This document shows, one piece after another, positions 45,125 through 56,869 of a stretch of DNA of 64,000 nt. Every line of letters begins with the position of its first letter. Positions within the stretch are counted from its first letter, which is position 1. The stretch comes from Cololabis saira. Its lineage: Eukaryota; Chordata; Actinopteri; Beloniformes; Belonidae. A program made the position numbers and the translations under genes. Under the pieces are notes generated by a model. The model saw nothing but the letters and a program-made list of their open reading frames with translations. It was not told the DNA's origin and ran no database searches. The stretch is taken from contig NC_084589.1 of assembly GCF_033807715.1 (NCBI RefSeq), positions 55,444,066 through 55,508,065 of the forward strand, read 5' to 3'.

Positions 45125-45287
45125 GACCTGTTCAATCTGTGTGTCTCCCAGTGGAAAGACTTTTCTTCAGTGTGGATAGTTCGGACACCAGTCTATCTGG
45201 AATGCCTGGAATAAATTGTGAAAAATGTCACAGTTAAGCAAATGCACACACATTTATATATACAATCCTAATTGTCTTAATCTGTTA

Positions 45288-46200
45288 TTAATTAAAGTGT
45301 GAAAAACATTTGGATGTTTGAGTCAAAAACCCACCTGAAAATGTTGCTCTTCTGCACTTTCTGGAGGCAAAATCATCAATGAGGTCATCGTAGGACAGAA
45401 CGTTTCCCACTTCATGATTTATGCTCATGATGGCCAGACCACTCCAACGTTCCTGTGACACGGTGGATCTCAGGTAGGTTTTGATTAGCTTTAATCTTGA
45501 GAAGCTCCTCTCTGCTGATGCTACGGTTACTGGTAGGGTGACTGCAATTCTTAGGGCTATCCAAAGGTTAGGATAAATATCATCCAGGTTTTTCTCACTG
45601 AGAAATGAAAGTAGCTGAAAGGCAGTCATGTCTTTTGATGGCAGATCTGGTAGATCCTGAATCTCTTGTGCCAGGTCCCGTCCACTGATGTCACAGTCAT
45701 CTGGAAAGCTTAGGGACTTTTCAAGTTCCATGCAGTGGGCCTTTAAAGATTCACTGGATATCTCAGAGGCAGCTGTGAAGTTCAGAACAGAATTTATGTT
45801 TGACCAGTCATTCACACCCCGATTTATTATGTTGTAGTCTTTTGTAGAAAAGAGCTTACAGCAAAAGCAATACACTGCATTGTTTTTAGTGGAGTATGAA
45901 AGCCAACACCGAGTCACTTGTTCCCCATTTGCCAGTCGTCGCTTTAATAAGCCTGTATGAAATGCTCTTTTTGGCTCTTTTTGGTCTCTGGGGTAAGTAA
46001 AATCTGGTCCTGGATTGAATGGACCTCTGCGCACTAATTCAGTCCTAATAGCGTCTGTTAAGACTGGGGGCCAATCTGCTGGGTCAGTTGATGGCGTGAC
46101 AACTGGATCTGAGGCAGTGGCCGTGGATGTCTCTGTGGCATTTCCCTCTGCCTCTTCTGCAACAGGAGGGAGATCGAGCGGTTGCTGAGTTGGTGCTGTC
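45288..46200 (-). pseudogene. ZMYM-type hAT transposase with catalytic core deleted
   Basis: The frame joins an N-terminal TTF-type zinc finger (CWLSYSTKNNAVYCFCCKLF, then a DW segment) directly to the C-terminal hAT dimerisation domain (LPVTVASAERSFSRLKLIKTYLRS). About 400 residues with the DDE catalytic core are missing, without breaking frame. The upstream end has no ATG (first codon of the frame is GTG) because an L2 LINE begins at 46186. The matching acidic N-terminal segment lies beyond it at 47408-47571. The product would bind DNA and dimerise but not cut; such deletions can act as repressors, which is inference here. Confidence 0.85.
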
Positions 46201-46204
46201 ACAA

Positions 46205-46560
46205 CAACTTGGAGCTTAACACCTGCAAGACAGTGGAGATGGTGGTGGATTTCAGGAGGAACGCTGCCCCTCCCCTTCCCATCGTGCTGGGAGACACACT
46301 GGTGGACTCTGTGGACTCTTTCCGCTTTCTGGGACTTAACATCTCCAGGGATTTAAAGTGGGAACTGAATTCCACGGCCCTTCTGAAAAAGGCCCAAAAA
46401 AGACCGTTCTTCCTCCGACAGCTGAGGAAATTCAGGCTGCCAAGGTCCATGATGGCCCAGTTTTACACTGCCATCATCGGATCCATTCTCACCCACTCCC
46501 TCATCACCTGGTTCCCCGCTACAGCAGCAAGGGACCTCCACCAGCTGCAGCTACAGGGGC
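46205..46560 (+). pseudogene. L2 LINE RT C-terminal segment
   Basis: Encodes the post-YADD portion of an L2-like RT: DSFRFLGLNISRDLKW, a KKAQKR..FFLRQLRKF block and SILTHSLITWFPATAARDLHQLQ. The coding sequence then runs into a 19-bp minisatellite grown from the RDLHQLQ codons, which destroys the C-terminus. Confidence 0.88.
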
Positions 46561-47133
46561 CTCCACCAGCTGCAGCTACAGGGACCTCCACAAGCTGCAG
46601 GGACCTCCACCAGCTGCAGGGACCTCCACCAGCTATAGGGACCTCCACCAGCTACAGGGACCTCCACCAGCTACAGGGACCTCCACCAGCTGCAGGGACC
46701 TCCACCAGCTACAGGGACCTCCACCAGCTGCAGGGACCTCCACCAGCTGCAGGGACCTCCACCAGCTACAGGGACCTCCACCAGCTGCAGGGACCTCCAC
46801 CAGCTGCAGGGACCTCCACAAGCTGCAGGGACCTCCACCAGCTACAGGGACCTCCACCAGCTGCAGGGACCTCCACCAGCTACAGGGACCTCCACCAGCT
46901 ACAGGGACCTCCACCAGCTACAGGGACCTCCACCAGCTGCAGGGACCTCCACCAGCTGCAGGGACCTCCACCAGCTACAGGGACCTCCACCAGCTGCAGG
47001 GACCTCCACCAGCTGCAGGGACCTCCACCAGCTACAGGGACCTCCACCAGCTGCAGGGACCTCCACCAGCTACAGGGACCTCCACCAGCTGCAGGGACCT
47101 CCACCAGCTACAGGGACCTCCACAAGCTGCATA
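46548..47133. repeat. 19-bp minisatellite, about 31 copies
   Basis: Unit GGGACCTCCACCAGCTGCA alternating with a TACA-ended variant. Because 19 is not divisible by 3, the translation cycles through RDLHQLQ, GPPPA and GTSTS blocks in turn, and all frames stay open. Confidence 0.95.
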
Positions 47134-47407
47134 CGCTGCATACGCTCTGCAGAGAGAGTGATCCCCCCTCCCGTTCCTCAATGATGACAAAAAATAAATA
47201 ATAATAATAGTAATCATAACTGGACTATAATTCATTTAATGTATATGCCTGCACTTTATTTTTGTTTATTCCTCACTACGGTGTTTGTGTCTGTGTTTTA
47301 TTTATTTACATGTGAAAAGAATACTGAGTAGGCACACTGTTACCAACGGGACAATTTCCTATGTGTGTTACACAAATGGCAAATAAACGTAATCTGAATC
47401 TGAATCT

Positions 47408-47571
47408 GCAACACTAATATCTGACTCAGAGTCAGGACTGCTGTCATGTGATGCATACTGTACAGACTGTGCCTCTTCTTCACTCACATGCTCTGCCTCA
47501 CCATCACTCACATCTGACTCACTTGTATCTGGCTGTGGCTGTTTTGTGGCTTTAGTCACAAACTTAAGCAC
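47408..47571 (-). pseudogene. N-terminal acidic segment of the ZMYM-type hAT transposase
   Basis: An Asp/Glu/Ser-rich frame (SESDVSDGEAEHVSEEEAQS) on the minus strand, directly abutting the L2 tail. A TTCCAG acceptor-like site lies near 47577. Position, strand and composition fit the upstream part of the 45288-46200 ORF before the L2 insertion. No motif proves it. Confidence 0.5.
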
Positions 47572-47676
47572 AGCTCCTGGAAATTATAGATACAAAAAGA
47601 GAGCGACAAACAAACAATAAGATAACTGAACTGTTATAAATCCACTACCCCCACCCCCTCTGCCCCGGGCCCACCC

Positions 47677-47779
<103 letters not shown>

Positions 47780-47842
47780 CATAGTAACAGAATGCAAGCT
47801 AATTTTATGCAAATTTGAAATTTATAATATAATATATAATAT

Positions 47843-47905
<63 letters not shown>

Positions 47906-48267
47906 TATTATATATTAGCTAGGTTAATCCAAGTATAAAAATATCCGCCTAGGATAAAAACTGTATATGGCCCACTGGGATAGGTACCCCAAGGCTCTGG
48001 TCATAGTCATACAGATACAACTAACAAAGTTACAGCAAAAAATCATAAAAATCATGCTGTAGATTGTGCATGATTTTCCTGTGTATAACACTGTGGCAAG
48101 TTCACCACAACAATGGGGAATCCACCCATTTTCATTCATACCTCCATGGTGTCCCCCCACAGATTGGAGGTATGTCACTGTTTTATTATTATTTCCACAA
48201 TTCAACTTCCAAAGTTCCACACCACCACACAACATCATTCTCTAAGCCAATATCTACCGTATCTTAA

Positions 48268-49121
48268 TAGTAGTAGTAGTAGTAGTAGTAGTGTTTATTT
48301 CGAATATGAATCATATAAAAAAAGAAAGAAAATAAGACAATCGTCTTAACATGAGACATAACAAAGTACATATTCGAAAGGGAGTGAGAAGAAGTAAAAC
48401 TTATAAACTCTCACCCCCTCTCCTTAAATATGACTAGCTAACACATGCGAACATAACATTATGCAAACATAAAAAAAAAAATATATATAAATAAAAATAA
48501 ATAAAAATAAAAATAAAAATAAAAAAACTAAAACAATCAAAACAAGACAATAAAAACATTGTAGCAACATAAGCTACTGACTAGTGTAAGAAAATAAGGA
48601 TAAAAATAGATAAATAAAAAATAAACACTGTATCATTGCACCCAAGCATTTTGCTCATCCCTGTACCTCTGAAAAATAATATCTTTGTATTTTATTTTAA
48701 ACGGTTTAATATTTGGACATTGCTTTAATTCTATTGAAAACTTGTTCCATAGCCTCACCCCGCTGACTGAAACACAAAAACCTTTCCTGTTTGTGCGTAT
48801 TAATGTGACATTAAAATTACTTTTGCCCCTTAAACCATATCTTCCCTCATGAATACTAAATCATTTCTGTATATTTGTTGGTAACAGATCATTTTTTGCT
48901 TTGAACATTATTTGCGCTGTTTGATAGCCCACAATATCCATAAATTTGAGTATTTTGGACTTCAGGAATAAAAGGTTTGTGTGTTCCTTGTAGTCAGCAT
49001 TGTGGATTATTCTTATTGCTCTTTTTTGCATTATGGTTAATGGCTGTAGAGATGTTTTGTAATTGTTGCCCCAGATTTCTGCACAGTATTGAAAATATGG
49101 TGAGACCAGGGAACAATACAT
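48268..49121 (-). mobile_element. 5'-truncated LINE (L2/Rex1-like) with (CTA)n tail
   Basis: On the minus strand the coding part (49121 to about 48640) has SPYFQYCAEIWGN, an LQKRAIRII-like block and SGVRLWNKF, the conserved end of L2/Rex1-like ORF2. The 3' UTR ends TTCGAAATAAACA, followed by an 8- to 9-copy CTA tail (48268-48294). The frame breaks between 48861 and the end of the ORF. No TSD was established. Confidence 0.75.
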
Positions 49122-49702
49122 GATTTGTATATCATCATATCATAATTACATGATGACATAGTAAAATATAAAAAAATGGTGGAATTCCTCTTTAAAAACA
49201 AAAACACGACATTGACGTTACTAGTCTGCAACACTGCAAGTTGCATGGAAGTCACGTTGGCTGGTTACCTGACTGTTGTTGACGCAGCTCATCATTCCGT
49301 TGCTTCTTTTTCTTTTTTTCGCACCCTGAAGGATATATCCTTTTCATTTTGCAGTCTGCAGTGTTGGTGTTACTGTTACTACTGTAACTCTGAACTAGGT
49401 TTTCTTTTTAGCGCCGGCTCGGTCGCCGGCTCGTAAACGTAAACAAACAGCTGCTGGCTGCTGCACCGTGCACGCATGAGATTGAACGTCAAGTTACGTT
49501 TTTGGATTCACAACGCACCACTGCGCAAATACCGTAGCAGCAGCTGTGGCGAGGGGTCTGTCTGTAGTACTCAGATAGTGGGAGGATCCTAGAGTACGTT
49601 CTTTGCCTAAACTCCGCAAATTCTCTCAGGCAATTGGGGGCCCCTGGCCGTCGGGGGCCTTACGCAATGTGCGTACTCTGCGTATAGGAAGGGGCGGGGC
49701 TG
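49122..49702. other. Right arm of the 6.9-kb hAT, no gene
   Basis: Non-coding. It contains the subterminal GGGGGCC blocks of the hAT right end. A CGCCGGCTCGGTCGCCGG stretch at about 49412 is locally repetitive. Confidence 0.5.
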
Positions 49703-50086
49703 TATCTACCGTACATGATCTACATTTTTGCACTGGGTTTTATAAATTACTATAAAAACTTATTAAAGGGGACCTATTATGAAAAACAGGTTTTTTCTTG
49801 CTTTAACATATATAAAGTGGTCCTCCTTCACCCTGCCAACTCAGAGAAGGAGGAAAGCAACAGAATTCTGCAGGGTCTATACAGCCGCCCGGATGATCCT
49901 TCTAGTGCCATGTTGATCTACGAGCCGTTCTGCATCTGCGCCTATGGCACCAACATAACATGATTCATTTGTTTTGTAACATAAGAAATGAAATGATGAG
50001 GAATCGGGGTAAATAACTGTGGTGTACCTGTTTAGAATTCAGAATTAGTGTGAAGACGAGGTGACCCGTTCCCTCTTCAGGGAACT

Positions 50087-50177
50087 AAAGGCTGATTTAT
50101 GGTTCCAGTTTCACCAACGCAGAGTCTACGGCGTAGGGTACGCGTCGATTTAACGCGGAACCATAATTCAGGCTTTA
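50087..50177 (+). mobile_element. Palindromic MITE, copy 3
   Basis: AAAGGCTGATTTATGGTTCC ... GGAACCATAATTCAGGCTTT, with core TCTACGGCGTAG. Same family as 30275-30370 and 41458-41550. Confidence 0.88.
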
Positions 50178-50254
50178 AGATCCATTTACAGCGTGTAACT
50201 GAATGCCAGCGTCCGACTATCGTGTCGAGCTGCGTGACATCGGACTCTCTCTGT

Positions 50255-50714
50255 CCACACTGAAACCGTTAAACTCTCTCTGTCCACACTGAAACCGTTA
50301 AACTCTCTCTGTCCACACTGAAACCGTTAAACTCTCTCTGTCCACACTGAAACCATTAAACTCTCTCTGTCCACACTGAAACTGTTAAACTCTCTCTGTC
50401 CACACTGAAACCGTTAAACTCTCTCTGTCCACACTGAAACCATTAAACTCTCTCTGTCCACACTGAAACCATTAAACTCTCTCTGTCCACACTGAAACCG
50501 TTAAACTCTCTCTGTCCACACTGAAACCGTTAAACTATCTCTGTCCACACTGAAACCGTTAAACTCTCTCTGTCCACACTGAAACCGTTAAACTCTCTCT
50601 GTCCACACTGAAACCATTAAACTCTCTCTGTCCACACTGAAACCGTTAAACTCTCTCTGTCCACAATGAAACCGTTAAACTCTCTCTGTCCACACTGAAA
50701 CCGTTAAACTCTCG
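50255..50714. repeat. 29-bp minisatellite, about 16 copies
   Basis: Unit AACTCTCTCTGTCCACACTG plus AAACCGTTA, with occasional CCATTA and CTGTTA variants. Highly homogeneous. Confidence 0.97.
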
Positions 50715-50949
50715 GCCAGTTAGGACAGGCCAATACAAAAAAAATAAAGCAATGGTATTGATTTTGTCGCAGAAGCTTCTCGCAAGGGAGACGCTTTGTG
50801 TACACAGCCGGCTCTTCAGCCCGGAGAGGCTTTGTTCCCTCTCCTGCTACACGTCATTCAAGCAGCCAATCAGCGCAGAGCCTCATTATCATAGCCCCGC
50901 CCCCTCAGAATCCCTCACAGACAAAAATACTATTTTGACGCTGAGAGGC

Positions 50950-51785
50950 CTAGTAGGTTGCTGGCACTTAGGCTAAGGGAGAGCGAGGGCAAGGCCTCCA
51001 TCCCCGCCGTTAGGGATCCCGCTGGCACTATTCTCACTTCACCCCAGTCAGTGAACAACACATTTAGGTCATTCTATGCGGACTTGTATAAATCAGAAGT
51101 GAAACATGATGCATCGCGCTGTGAGGCGTTCCTTAGTGTCTTACACTTGCCCAAGATCTCGCAGGCCGACAGAGGGCTCTTAGATTCGCCCCTAGACCTC
51201 GAAGAGCTTCATAGGGCCCTCAAGTCTCCCACCACAGTTATACCTAGAGCTATGGGAGGTGATAGGCCCCGTGATCCTAGACTCGTTTAACGCCGCTATC
51301 TCCAGGGGGGAGTTCCATAGGGACCAGAAGGCTGCTCTCATCTCGCTTCTGTTAAAAAAAGGCAAGGATCCCCTGGAGTGTGCGAGCTACAGACCAATCT
51401 CTCTGATCCCCTGTGACCAGAAGCTCTTTGCGAAAGCTCTTGCCGTACGATTGGAGGCAGTCACAGATGCTCTCATTGGTCCAGACCAGACAGGTTTTAT
51501 GAGGGGACGCCTCGCAGCTGACAACGTGCGCAGACTGCTCCACATTTTAAACTCAACTAATGACTCTCATGATTCCCGCGTCATTTTCTCGCTCGACGCA
51601 GAGAAGGCATTTGACCGTCTCGAGTGGGGGTATATGTGGACAGTGCTAGAGCGCCTGGGTGTTGGGACCAATTTCCTAAATATGGTGAAGACTTTATATG
51701 GTGCACCGACGGCAGCGGTCCTTACAGGGAAAACCATCTCTCCCACATTCCAATTAGAGCGCTCGACCAGACAGGGTTGTCCTCG
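50950..51785 (+). pseudogene. Dead L1-like LINE RT, 5' part (target of L1-B)
   Basis: The first frame (50958-51290) covers the pre-RT region, including FRSFYADLYKSE. A second frame, starting near 51259, carries [42 protein letters not shown] and [12 protein letters not shown]. At the frame switch the expected GPDG...EFY block is missing, so there is an old deletion. The sequence is cut at 51786 by L1-B and continues at 59262. Confidence 0.88.
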
Positions 51786-52106
51786 CTCACCCATCTTATT
51801 CTTTTTTTTTTTTTTTTTCCAACTCTGTTTATTGAATTTTAATTTTTCAACACATAAATGACAGTAACAATGAAGCAATTATCAAGGTTTACATTATCAC
51901 GTAACTCAAATAAGGACAGTGTACAAGATATATAAACAAACAAAAAGAATAATAAAACAACAAAACAAAAAAAAAAAAAAACAAAAAAAAAAAAAAAAAG
52001 AATAGGACAAAAATACACATACATACAAACACACTCATTCACTCGGGGAAGGGGGAGGGGGGTAGGTGGGGGGGGGGGGGGTTTATTCTGCTCACAGCTT
52101 TTCTAG

Positions 52107-55100
52107 TTAGTCCTCAGGTTCTTCATCAATGCTGAGTGAGTGAATGTGGTCAACAAAAGGTTGCCAAGTTTTGTTAAAGGCTTCCAAGGAACCCCGACGG
52201 GAGAACCTAATCTTCTCCAGCTTAATGCAGTATAGGATTTCATGTATCCATCTATTGTGTGTGGGCGGAAGCGTATGTGTCCATTTGAGGAGGATGAGCC
52301 TCCTAGCGAGTAAAGTTGTGAAGGCTATAACTCGTTTCGCAGTGTTAGGCATCCCAGTGTGTCGTGGTACTCCAAAGAGGGCAGTGAGGGGGTCGGGGTC
52401 AATTGTGCTACCCAAAACCCTCCCCAGCGTATCAAACAACCCCAACCAAAATAAAGACAATTTCGGACATGACCAAAACATATGCATGTAATCTGCCGGT
52501 GATAATTTACATCTGTTACATGAGTCAGCCCTATCTGGGTAAATCTTCGCTAATCTTGCATTGGTGTAGTGGCTCCTGTGTAGGATTTTGCATTGAAGTA
52601 GACAGTGTCTTGCACATATAGAAGATGCGTGTACCAGATCTAACATATGATCCCACTGATCATCAGTGATATCAGTCCCAAAGTCCTGACTCCACACAGT
52701 TCGAAGTGAGTCCAGTCTGGTTGGATTAACCGCAAAAATGTTTCTATAAATGATAGAAATCAACCTCTTAGAGTCTGTCTTCAGAGATAGAAACGGGTCT
52801 AAACTAGAGTTTGGGGGCTGACTAGGGAATTGCGGGTATTGTTTCTGAACAAAATGTCTAACCTGAAAATAACGAAACCGATGGGAGTTTGGGAGAGTGA
52901 ATTTAGCAGCCAGATCAGAGAATTGAGGGAAAATCCCATCAATGTATAGGCTACTGACAGAATGTAGACCTTTCTCATGCCAATCCCGAAATGTTGGATC
53001 TGAGTAAGAAGGGACAAAACAATGATTGCGGTAAATAGGAGCCAGACCTGATGGTACATGTAAACCAAAGTGCTTTCTGAATTGGCTCCAGATTTTTAAG
53101 GTGTTAGTCACAATCGGGTTAATGGAGACCTTGAGCGGCAGAGGTAATTGTGCACAAACCACTGACCACAGTGAGTGCCTGGATGAGGATATCTCCATTT
53201 GAGCCCATTGGGGTAAGCCAGCTTGTGCAATTTTGGAGTTCCAAAAGAGGAGTTTATTAATATTACACGCCCAGTAATAATGACGGAAGCTTGGCAGCGC
53301 CAGGCCACCCTCTGCCTTGGGGAGTTGGAGAATCTCCTTCCTAATACGAGCCTTTTTATCACACCATAGAAATGAATTAATTATTTTATCAAGAGAGAGA
53401 AAAAATGAGTTGCGTAAGAAAATCGGAATTTGCTGAAAGAGATATAAAAATCGCGGTAGAGTAATCATCTTGATCAGGTTAGCACGTCCCATTAAAGAGA
53501 AAGGCAGGGAGGACCACCTGGCTAAGTCTTCTTTGCAGCGCTCAACTGAGGGATCAAAGTTCTTGGCAGCTAGTTCTGTAAAGGATTTACACACAAAGAT
53601 ACCCAAATATTTGAACCCTTCCGAGGCTTTCCTAAAGGGAAAAATATTTTGAGGAAGAGCATTAGCCAGATTGTTAACTGGAAAATATTCACTTTTATCA
53701 AGATTGAGTTTATAACCGGAGATTTTCTTAAATACCTCTAATATGTTCAAAATTACAGGAAGGGAATTTGGGGGGTCCGAGATATATAGCAGGAGGTCGT
53801 CCGCGTACAACGACAACTTGTGAGTTAACCCTTGGCGTATGATACCGTCAAAACGACCCTCATTACGGAGCCAGATAGCCAACGGCTCCACGGCGAGCAC
53901 AAACAGAGAAGGGGATAAAGGACAGCCCTGTCTATTACCTCGCGAGAGCGGAAACGAGTTGGAGCGGATTCCATTGATATTGACTGAAGCAACCGGGGAT
54001 GTGTAGAGTAACTGAATCCAGGAAATAAAATTAGCGCTGAAACCAAACCTGTTGAGAGCATAGAACATGTACCTCCACTCCACCCGGTCGAATGCCTTTT
54101 CGGCATCTAAAGAAAGAACGATTTCGGGAGAGTTCGCGGTGGGGGTGTAAATAATGTCGAATAACCGTCTGGTGTTAAAGAAAGAATGTCTACCAGGGAT
54201 AAAACCAGATTGGTCTGGATGAATAAGAGCAGGCAATACTCTCTGGATGCGGGTGGCAAGGACCTTAGCCATTATCTTAAAATCCACATTCAGTAAGGAT
54301 ATGGGTCTGTAACTGCCACACAGCAACGGATCTTTGTCTTTCTTTAATAAGAGAGAAATTGAGGCTTCTGTCAGGGTGGGTGGAAGTTGGCCTTTCTGGA
54401 AAGCGTCATTAAACATTCTGACCAGGATCGGAGTGAGTAAGTCTGCAAAAGCTTTGTAAAACTCCGTAGTGTACCCGTCAGGGCCGGGAGATTTCCCAGT
54501 TTGCAAAGATTTAATGGCAGTTGTTACCTCTGCTGCGGTCAGTGGTGCACCTAAATCGTCAGCGCCTTCCAAGTTGATTTGAGGAAATGTAAGGTCATCC
54601 AAGGGGTTACGGCTGTCCCAGTCCTGTGAAGAGGACTCAGAGGAGTAGAGTGAAGAATAGAAGTCGGAGAAAACATTACAGATCTCGGTGGGGTCTGTTT
54701 TGATATCACCCGTGGACGATTTTATATTGGGGATCAGTCTAGACGCGCTAGCCGAACGAGCCTGGTATGCAAGCAGTTTACCTGCTTTATCTCCCTGTTC
54801 GAAAAAACGTTGTCTGGTATGTAGTAGCTGTCTTTCAACTTTACTGGAGGCTAACACGTCATATTGCGATTGCAGCAGAAGCCGATTCTTATACAGAGCC
54901 GCTGAAGGGTTTTCTGCGTATTGAGTGTCCAAGTTTCGGATCTCAGTTGAAATGTCTGCCATCTTAGTCTGTTCAGATTTTTTAAGATGGGAAACGAAAG
55001 AGATAGCCTGCCCCCGAATATAAGCCTTGAAAGTCTCCCAGAGCGTGTCAGATCCGATGCCCGGCGTATCATTGGTCTCAAAGAAGAATTTAATCTGCGA

Positions 55101-55901
55101 AGTGAGGAAGGATTTGAATCCTGCTTCTGAAAGCAAATGCGAGCTAAATTTCCAGTGTTTTGAGGGAGCTTTGCAACCAGAAAACTTAATATCAACAGTG
55201 GTTGGCGCGTGATCTGAAATAACTATGCTATGATATTCACTGGCGACAGCGTTATGTAACAATTTACTATCCAGTAAAAAAAAGTCGATCCGGGAGTATG
55301 AGTGGTGAACATGTGAAAAGAAAGAGAAAGCTTTGCTGGATGGAAATCTGGCCCTCCAGGGGTCCTCCAAGCCGAGCTGACTGGCGTGAAATTTTAAAGC
55401 TTTGGCAGATTTGGATAAAGAAGTTTGTTTCCTTGATGATCTGTCAAGGTCTATATCTTGAACCAGGTTAAAATCACCACCGATTATAATCTGGTGATCA
55501 TCCAAATTGGGTATGGTGGAAAAGAATCTGGATATAAATTTGTCATCATCCCACGTTGGTGCATATAGCGAAGCCAGAACCACGGGAGTATTTTGCAATT
55601 TGCCTGAAACGATGACATATCGGCCGTTAGGGTCAAGTACAGATGATTCAAGCTCAAAAGAAACGTTCCTATGTATAATGATAGCCGCCCCCCTGGCCCT
55701 CTCAGAGTACCTCGAGTGGAACAGGTGTCCCATCCATGGCTTCTTAAGACGGGACACTTCAGAGGTGCGAAGATGCGTTTCTTGAAGGAAGCATACATCG
55801 CCCCTAAGATGTACTAAGTGGGATATCACCTTATTGGCTTTAGAGACCTCATTCACTCCTTTGGTGTTCCAGGAGACGAACCGGATGTTCCTACCAGTCA
55901 T
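52107..55901 (-). CDS. L1-B ORF2: endonuclease and reverse transcriptase
   Basis: 1,264 residues from the ATG at 55901. The frame extends upstream to 56027 through a poly-Pro run encoded by a G/C homopolymer, but the conserved start of the endonuclease (MTGRNIRFVSWNTKG) fits 55901. Domains: APE-type endonuclease with NTKG, QETH (about residue 41), GDFN and SDHAP (about 227); RT with [32 protein letters not shown] and the YADD active site (about 697-700); then a thumb and a C-terminal domain with a CNRCK/H-type Cys motif. No stop or frameshift is seen. It would nick target DNA and reverse-transcribe L1 RNA. The clade is a fish L1-type; Tx1-like affinity was not tested. Confidence 0.93.
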   Translation of the reverse strand: MTGRNIRFVSWNTKGVNEVSKANKVISHLVHLRGDVCFLQETHLRTSEVSRLKKPWMGHLFHSRYSERARGAAIIIHRNVSFELESSVLDPNGRYVIVSGKLQNTPVVLASLYAPTWDDDKFISRFFSTIPNLDDHQIIIGGDFNLVQDIDLDRSSRKQTSLSKSAKALKFHASQLGLEDPWRARFPSSKAFSFFSHVHHSYSRIDFFLLDSKLLHNAVASEYHSIVISDHAPTTVDIKFSGCKAPSKHWKFSSHLLSEAGFKSFLTSQIKFFFETNDTPGIGSDTLWETFKAYIRGQAISFVSHLKKSEQTKMADISTEIRNLDTQYAENPSAALYKNRLLLQSQYDVLASSKVERQLLHTRQRFFEQGDKAGKLLAYQARSASASRLIPNIKSSTGDIKTDPTEICNVFSDFYSSLYSSESSSQDWDSRNPLDDLTFPQINLEGADDLGAPLTAAEVTTAIKSLQTGKSPGPDGYTTEFYKAFADLLTPILVRMFNDAFQKGQLPPTLTEASISLLLKKDKDPLLCGSYRPISLLNVDFKIMAKVLATRIQRVLPALIHPDQSGFIPGRHSFFNTRRLFDIIYTPTANSPEIVLSLDAEKAFDRVEWRYMFYALNRFGFSANFISWIQLLYTSPVASVNINGIRSNSFPLSRGNRQGCPLSPSLFVLAVEPLAIWLRNEGRFDGIIRQGLTHKLSLYADDLLLYISDPPNSLPVILNILEVFKKISGYKLNLDKSEYFPVNNLANALPQNIFPFRKASEGFKYLGIFVCKSFTELAAKNFDPSVERCKEDLARWSSLPFSLMGRANLIKMITLPRFLYLFQQIPIFLRNSFFLSLDKIINSFLWCDKKARIRKEILQLPKAEGGLALPSFRHYYWACNINKLLFWNSKIAQAGLPQWAQMEISSSRHSLWSVVCAQLPLPLKVSINPIVTNTLKIWSQFRKHFGLHVPSGLAPIYRNHCFVPSYSDPTFRDWHEKGLHSVSSLYIDGIFPQFSDLAAKFTLPNSHRFRYFQVRHFVQKQYPQFPSQPPNSSLDPFLSLKTDSKRLISIIYRNIFAVNPTRLDSLRTVWSQDFGTDITDDQWDHMLDLVHASSICARHCLLQCKILHRSHYTNARLAKIYPDRADSCNRCKLSPADYMHMFWSCPKLSLFWLGLFDTLGRVLGSTIDPDPLTALFGVPRHTGMPNTAKRVIAFTTLLARRLILLKWTHTLPPTHNRWIHEILYCIKLEKIRFSRRGSLEAFNKTWQPFVDHIHSLSIDEEPED

Positions 55902-56586
55902 TTGTGACTTGGAACTGCCGATGTAAAGATACCTGAGCAGAAAAGGAAGGGGTGGGGTGGGGCGGGGTGGGGGGGGGGGGGGTTGTAGCCACTCACACAC
56001 ACATTCATTCAGGACGAAGACAGACATAAACAAACCTAGTCCCTAAGGAAACGCTAAACACTTGTATCTCCTAAGATACAGAACTACCTGACTTAGTCAG
56101 TTATAAACTTCCCCTACAAAACCTCTCTTCCCTCAGTGTAAAATAAATCCGTACAAAACCCCCCAAGAATGTAACAACGTGGCTCGGGGAGGTATGAACT
56201 ATAACGAGCACACTCATTTATGTGGTGCTGATGGTAATAAATCCACATTTCCTAATAATGCCAATCAGAGCAGTATGGAGGAAATGTAAAATAAAAACAG
56301 TCAAAGTAAACAAAGACATGTGAACAAACTCGCAACACCACCTAATATGTTAAGCAAGGCATATTAACTGGCAAGAATGCAGTAATAAATTAAAATAAAA
56401 TTATCGTTAATTGTCCAGAAAGAAAGCAAAAGTCCACGGGTAGGTGTCGGACCACGTTGCTCCACTTACAGATCAGGCACCTCCGGGAGCGGAAGCGGCG
56501 CCCACAGTGCACAGAAAATATGCTGCACAGTTCGATCCCTTCATGGTGGCCCCGTCCAATGAGCAGTGGCAGTTGTCAAAAAAAAA

Positions 56587-56625
<39 letters not shown>

Positions 56626-56675
56626 AATAAAATAAACAAATAAATAAATAAAAAAAAAAAAATAAATAAATAAAT

Positions 56676-56706
<31 letters not shown>

Positions 56707-56716
56707 TAAAATAATT

Positions 56717-56827
56717 CACTTCAGGCAAAGTAATAAGAGTCCAAACCAGACGAAATGTGTGCTACCCAGCACAGGCTCTTCATAACACAGTATGTCAAGT
56801 AAAAAGTTAAATATTAATATAAAAGAG

Positions 56828-56869
<42 letters not shown>

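Larger units (their letters stand above)
43702..45163 (-). mobile_element. 5'-truncated LINE of the L2/CR1 group
   Basis: The minus-strand 3' UTR ends CGGGGACAATAAAGTATATCTC followed by ATCTC-type tail repeats, a form seen in fish L2/Rex1-like LINEs. The coding part is at 44648-45124. The 3' UTR holds a duplicated about 140-bp block (43970-44119 and 44503-44642) on either side of a 9-bp minisatellite. The 5' end is truncated near 45163. Confidence 0.7.
46186..47408 (+). mobile_element. 5'-truncated L2-type LINE with 3' tail
   Basis: Plus-strand LINE whose 3' end reads GGCAAATAAACGTAATCTGA followed by a CTGAAT-repeat tail, the usual form of fish L2 ends. The coding part starts at a NNLELNTCKTVEMVVDF segment (46205). 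It inserted into the hAT transposase coding region, on the opposite strand. Confidence 0.88.

Noticed and set aside
55902..56033. Poly-Pro N-terminal extension of L1-B ORF2
   Set aside because: Encoded by a G homopolymer tract; the conserved endonuclease start fits the ATG at 55901.
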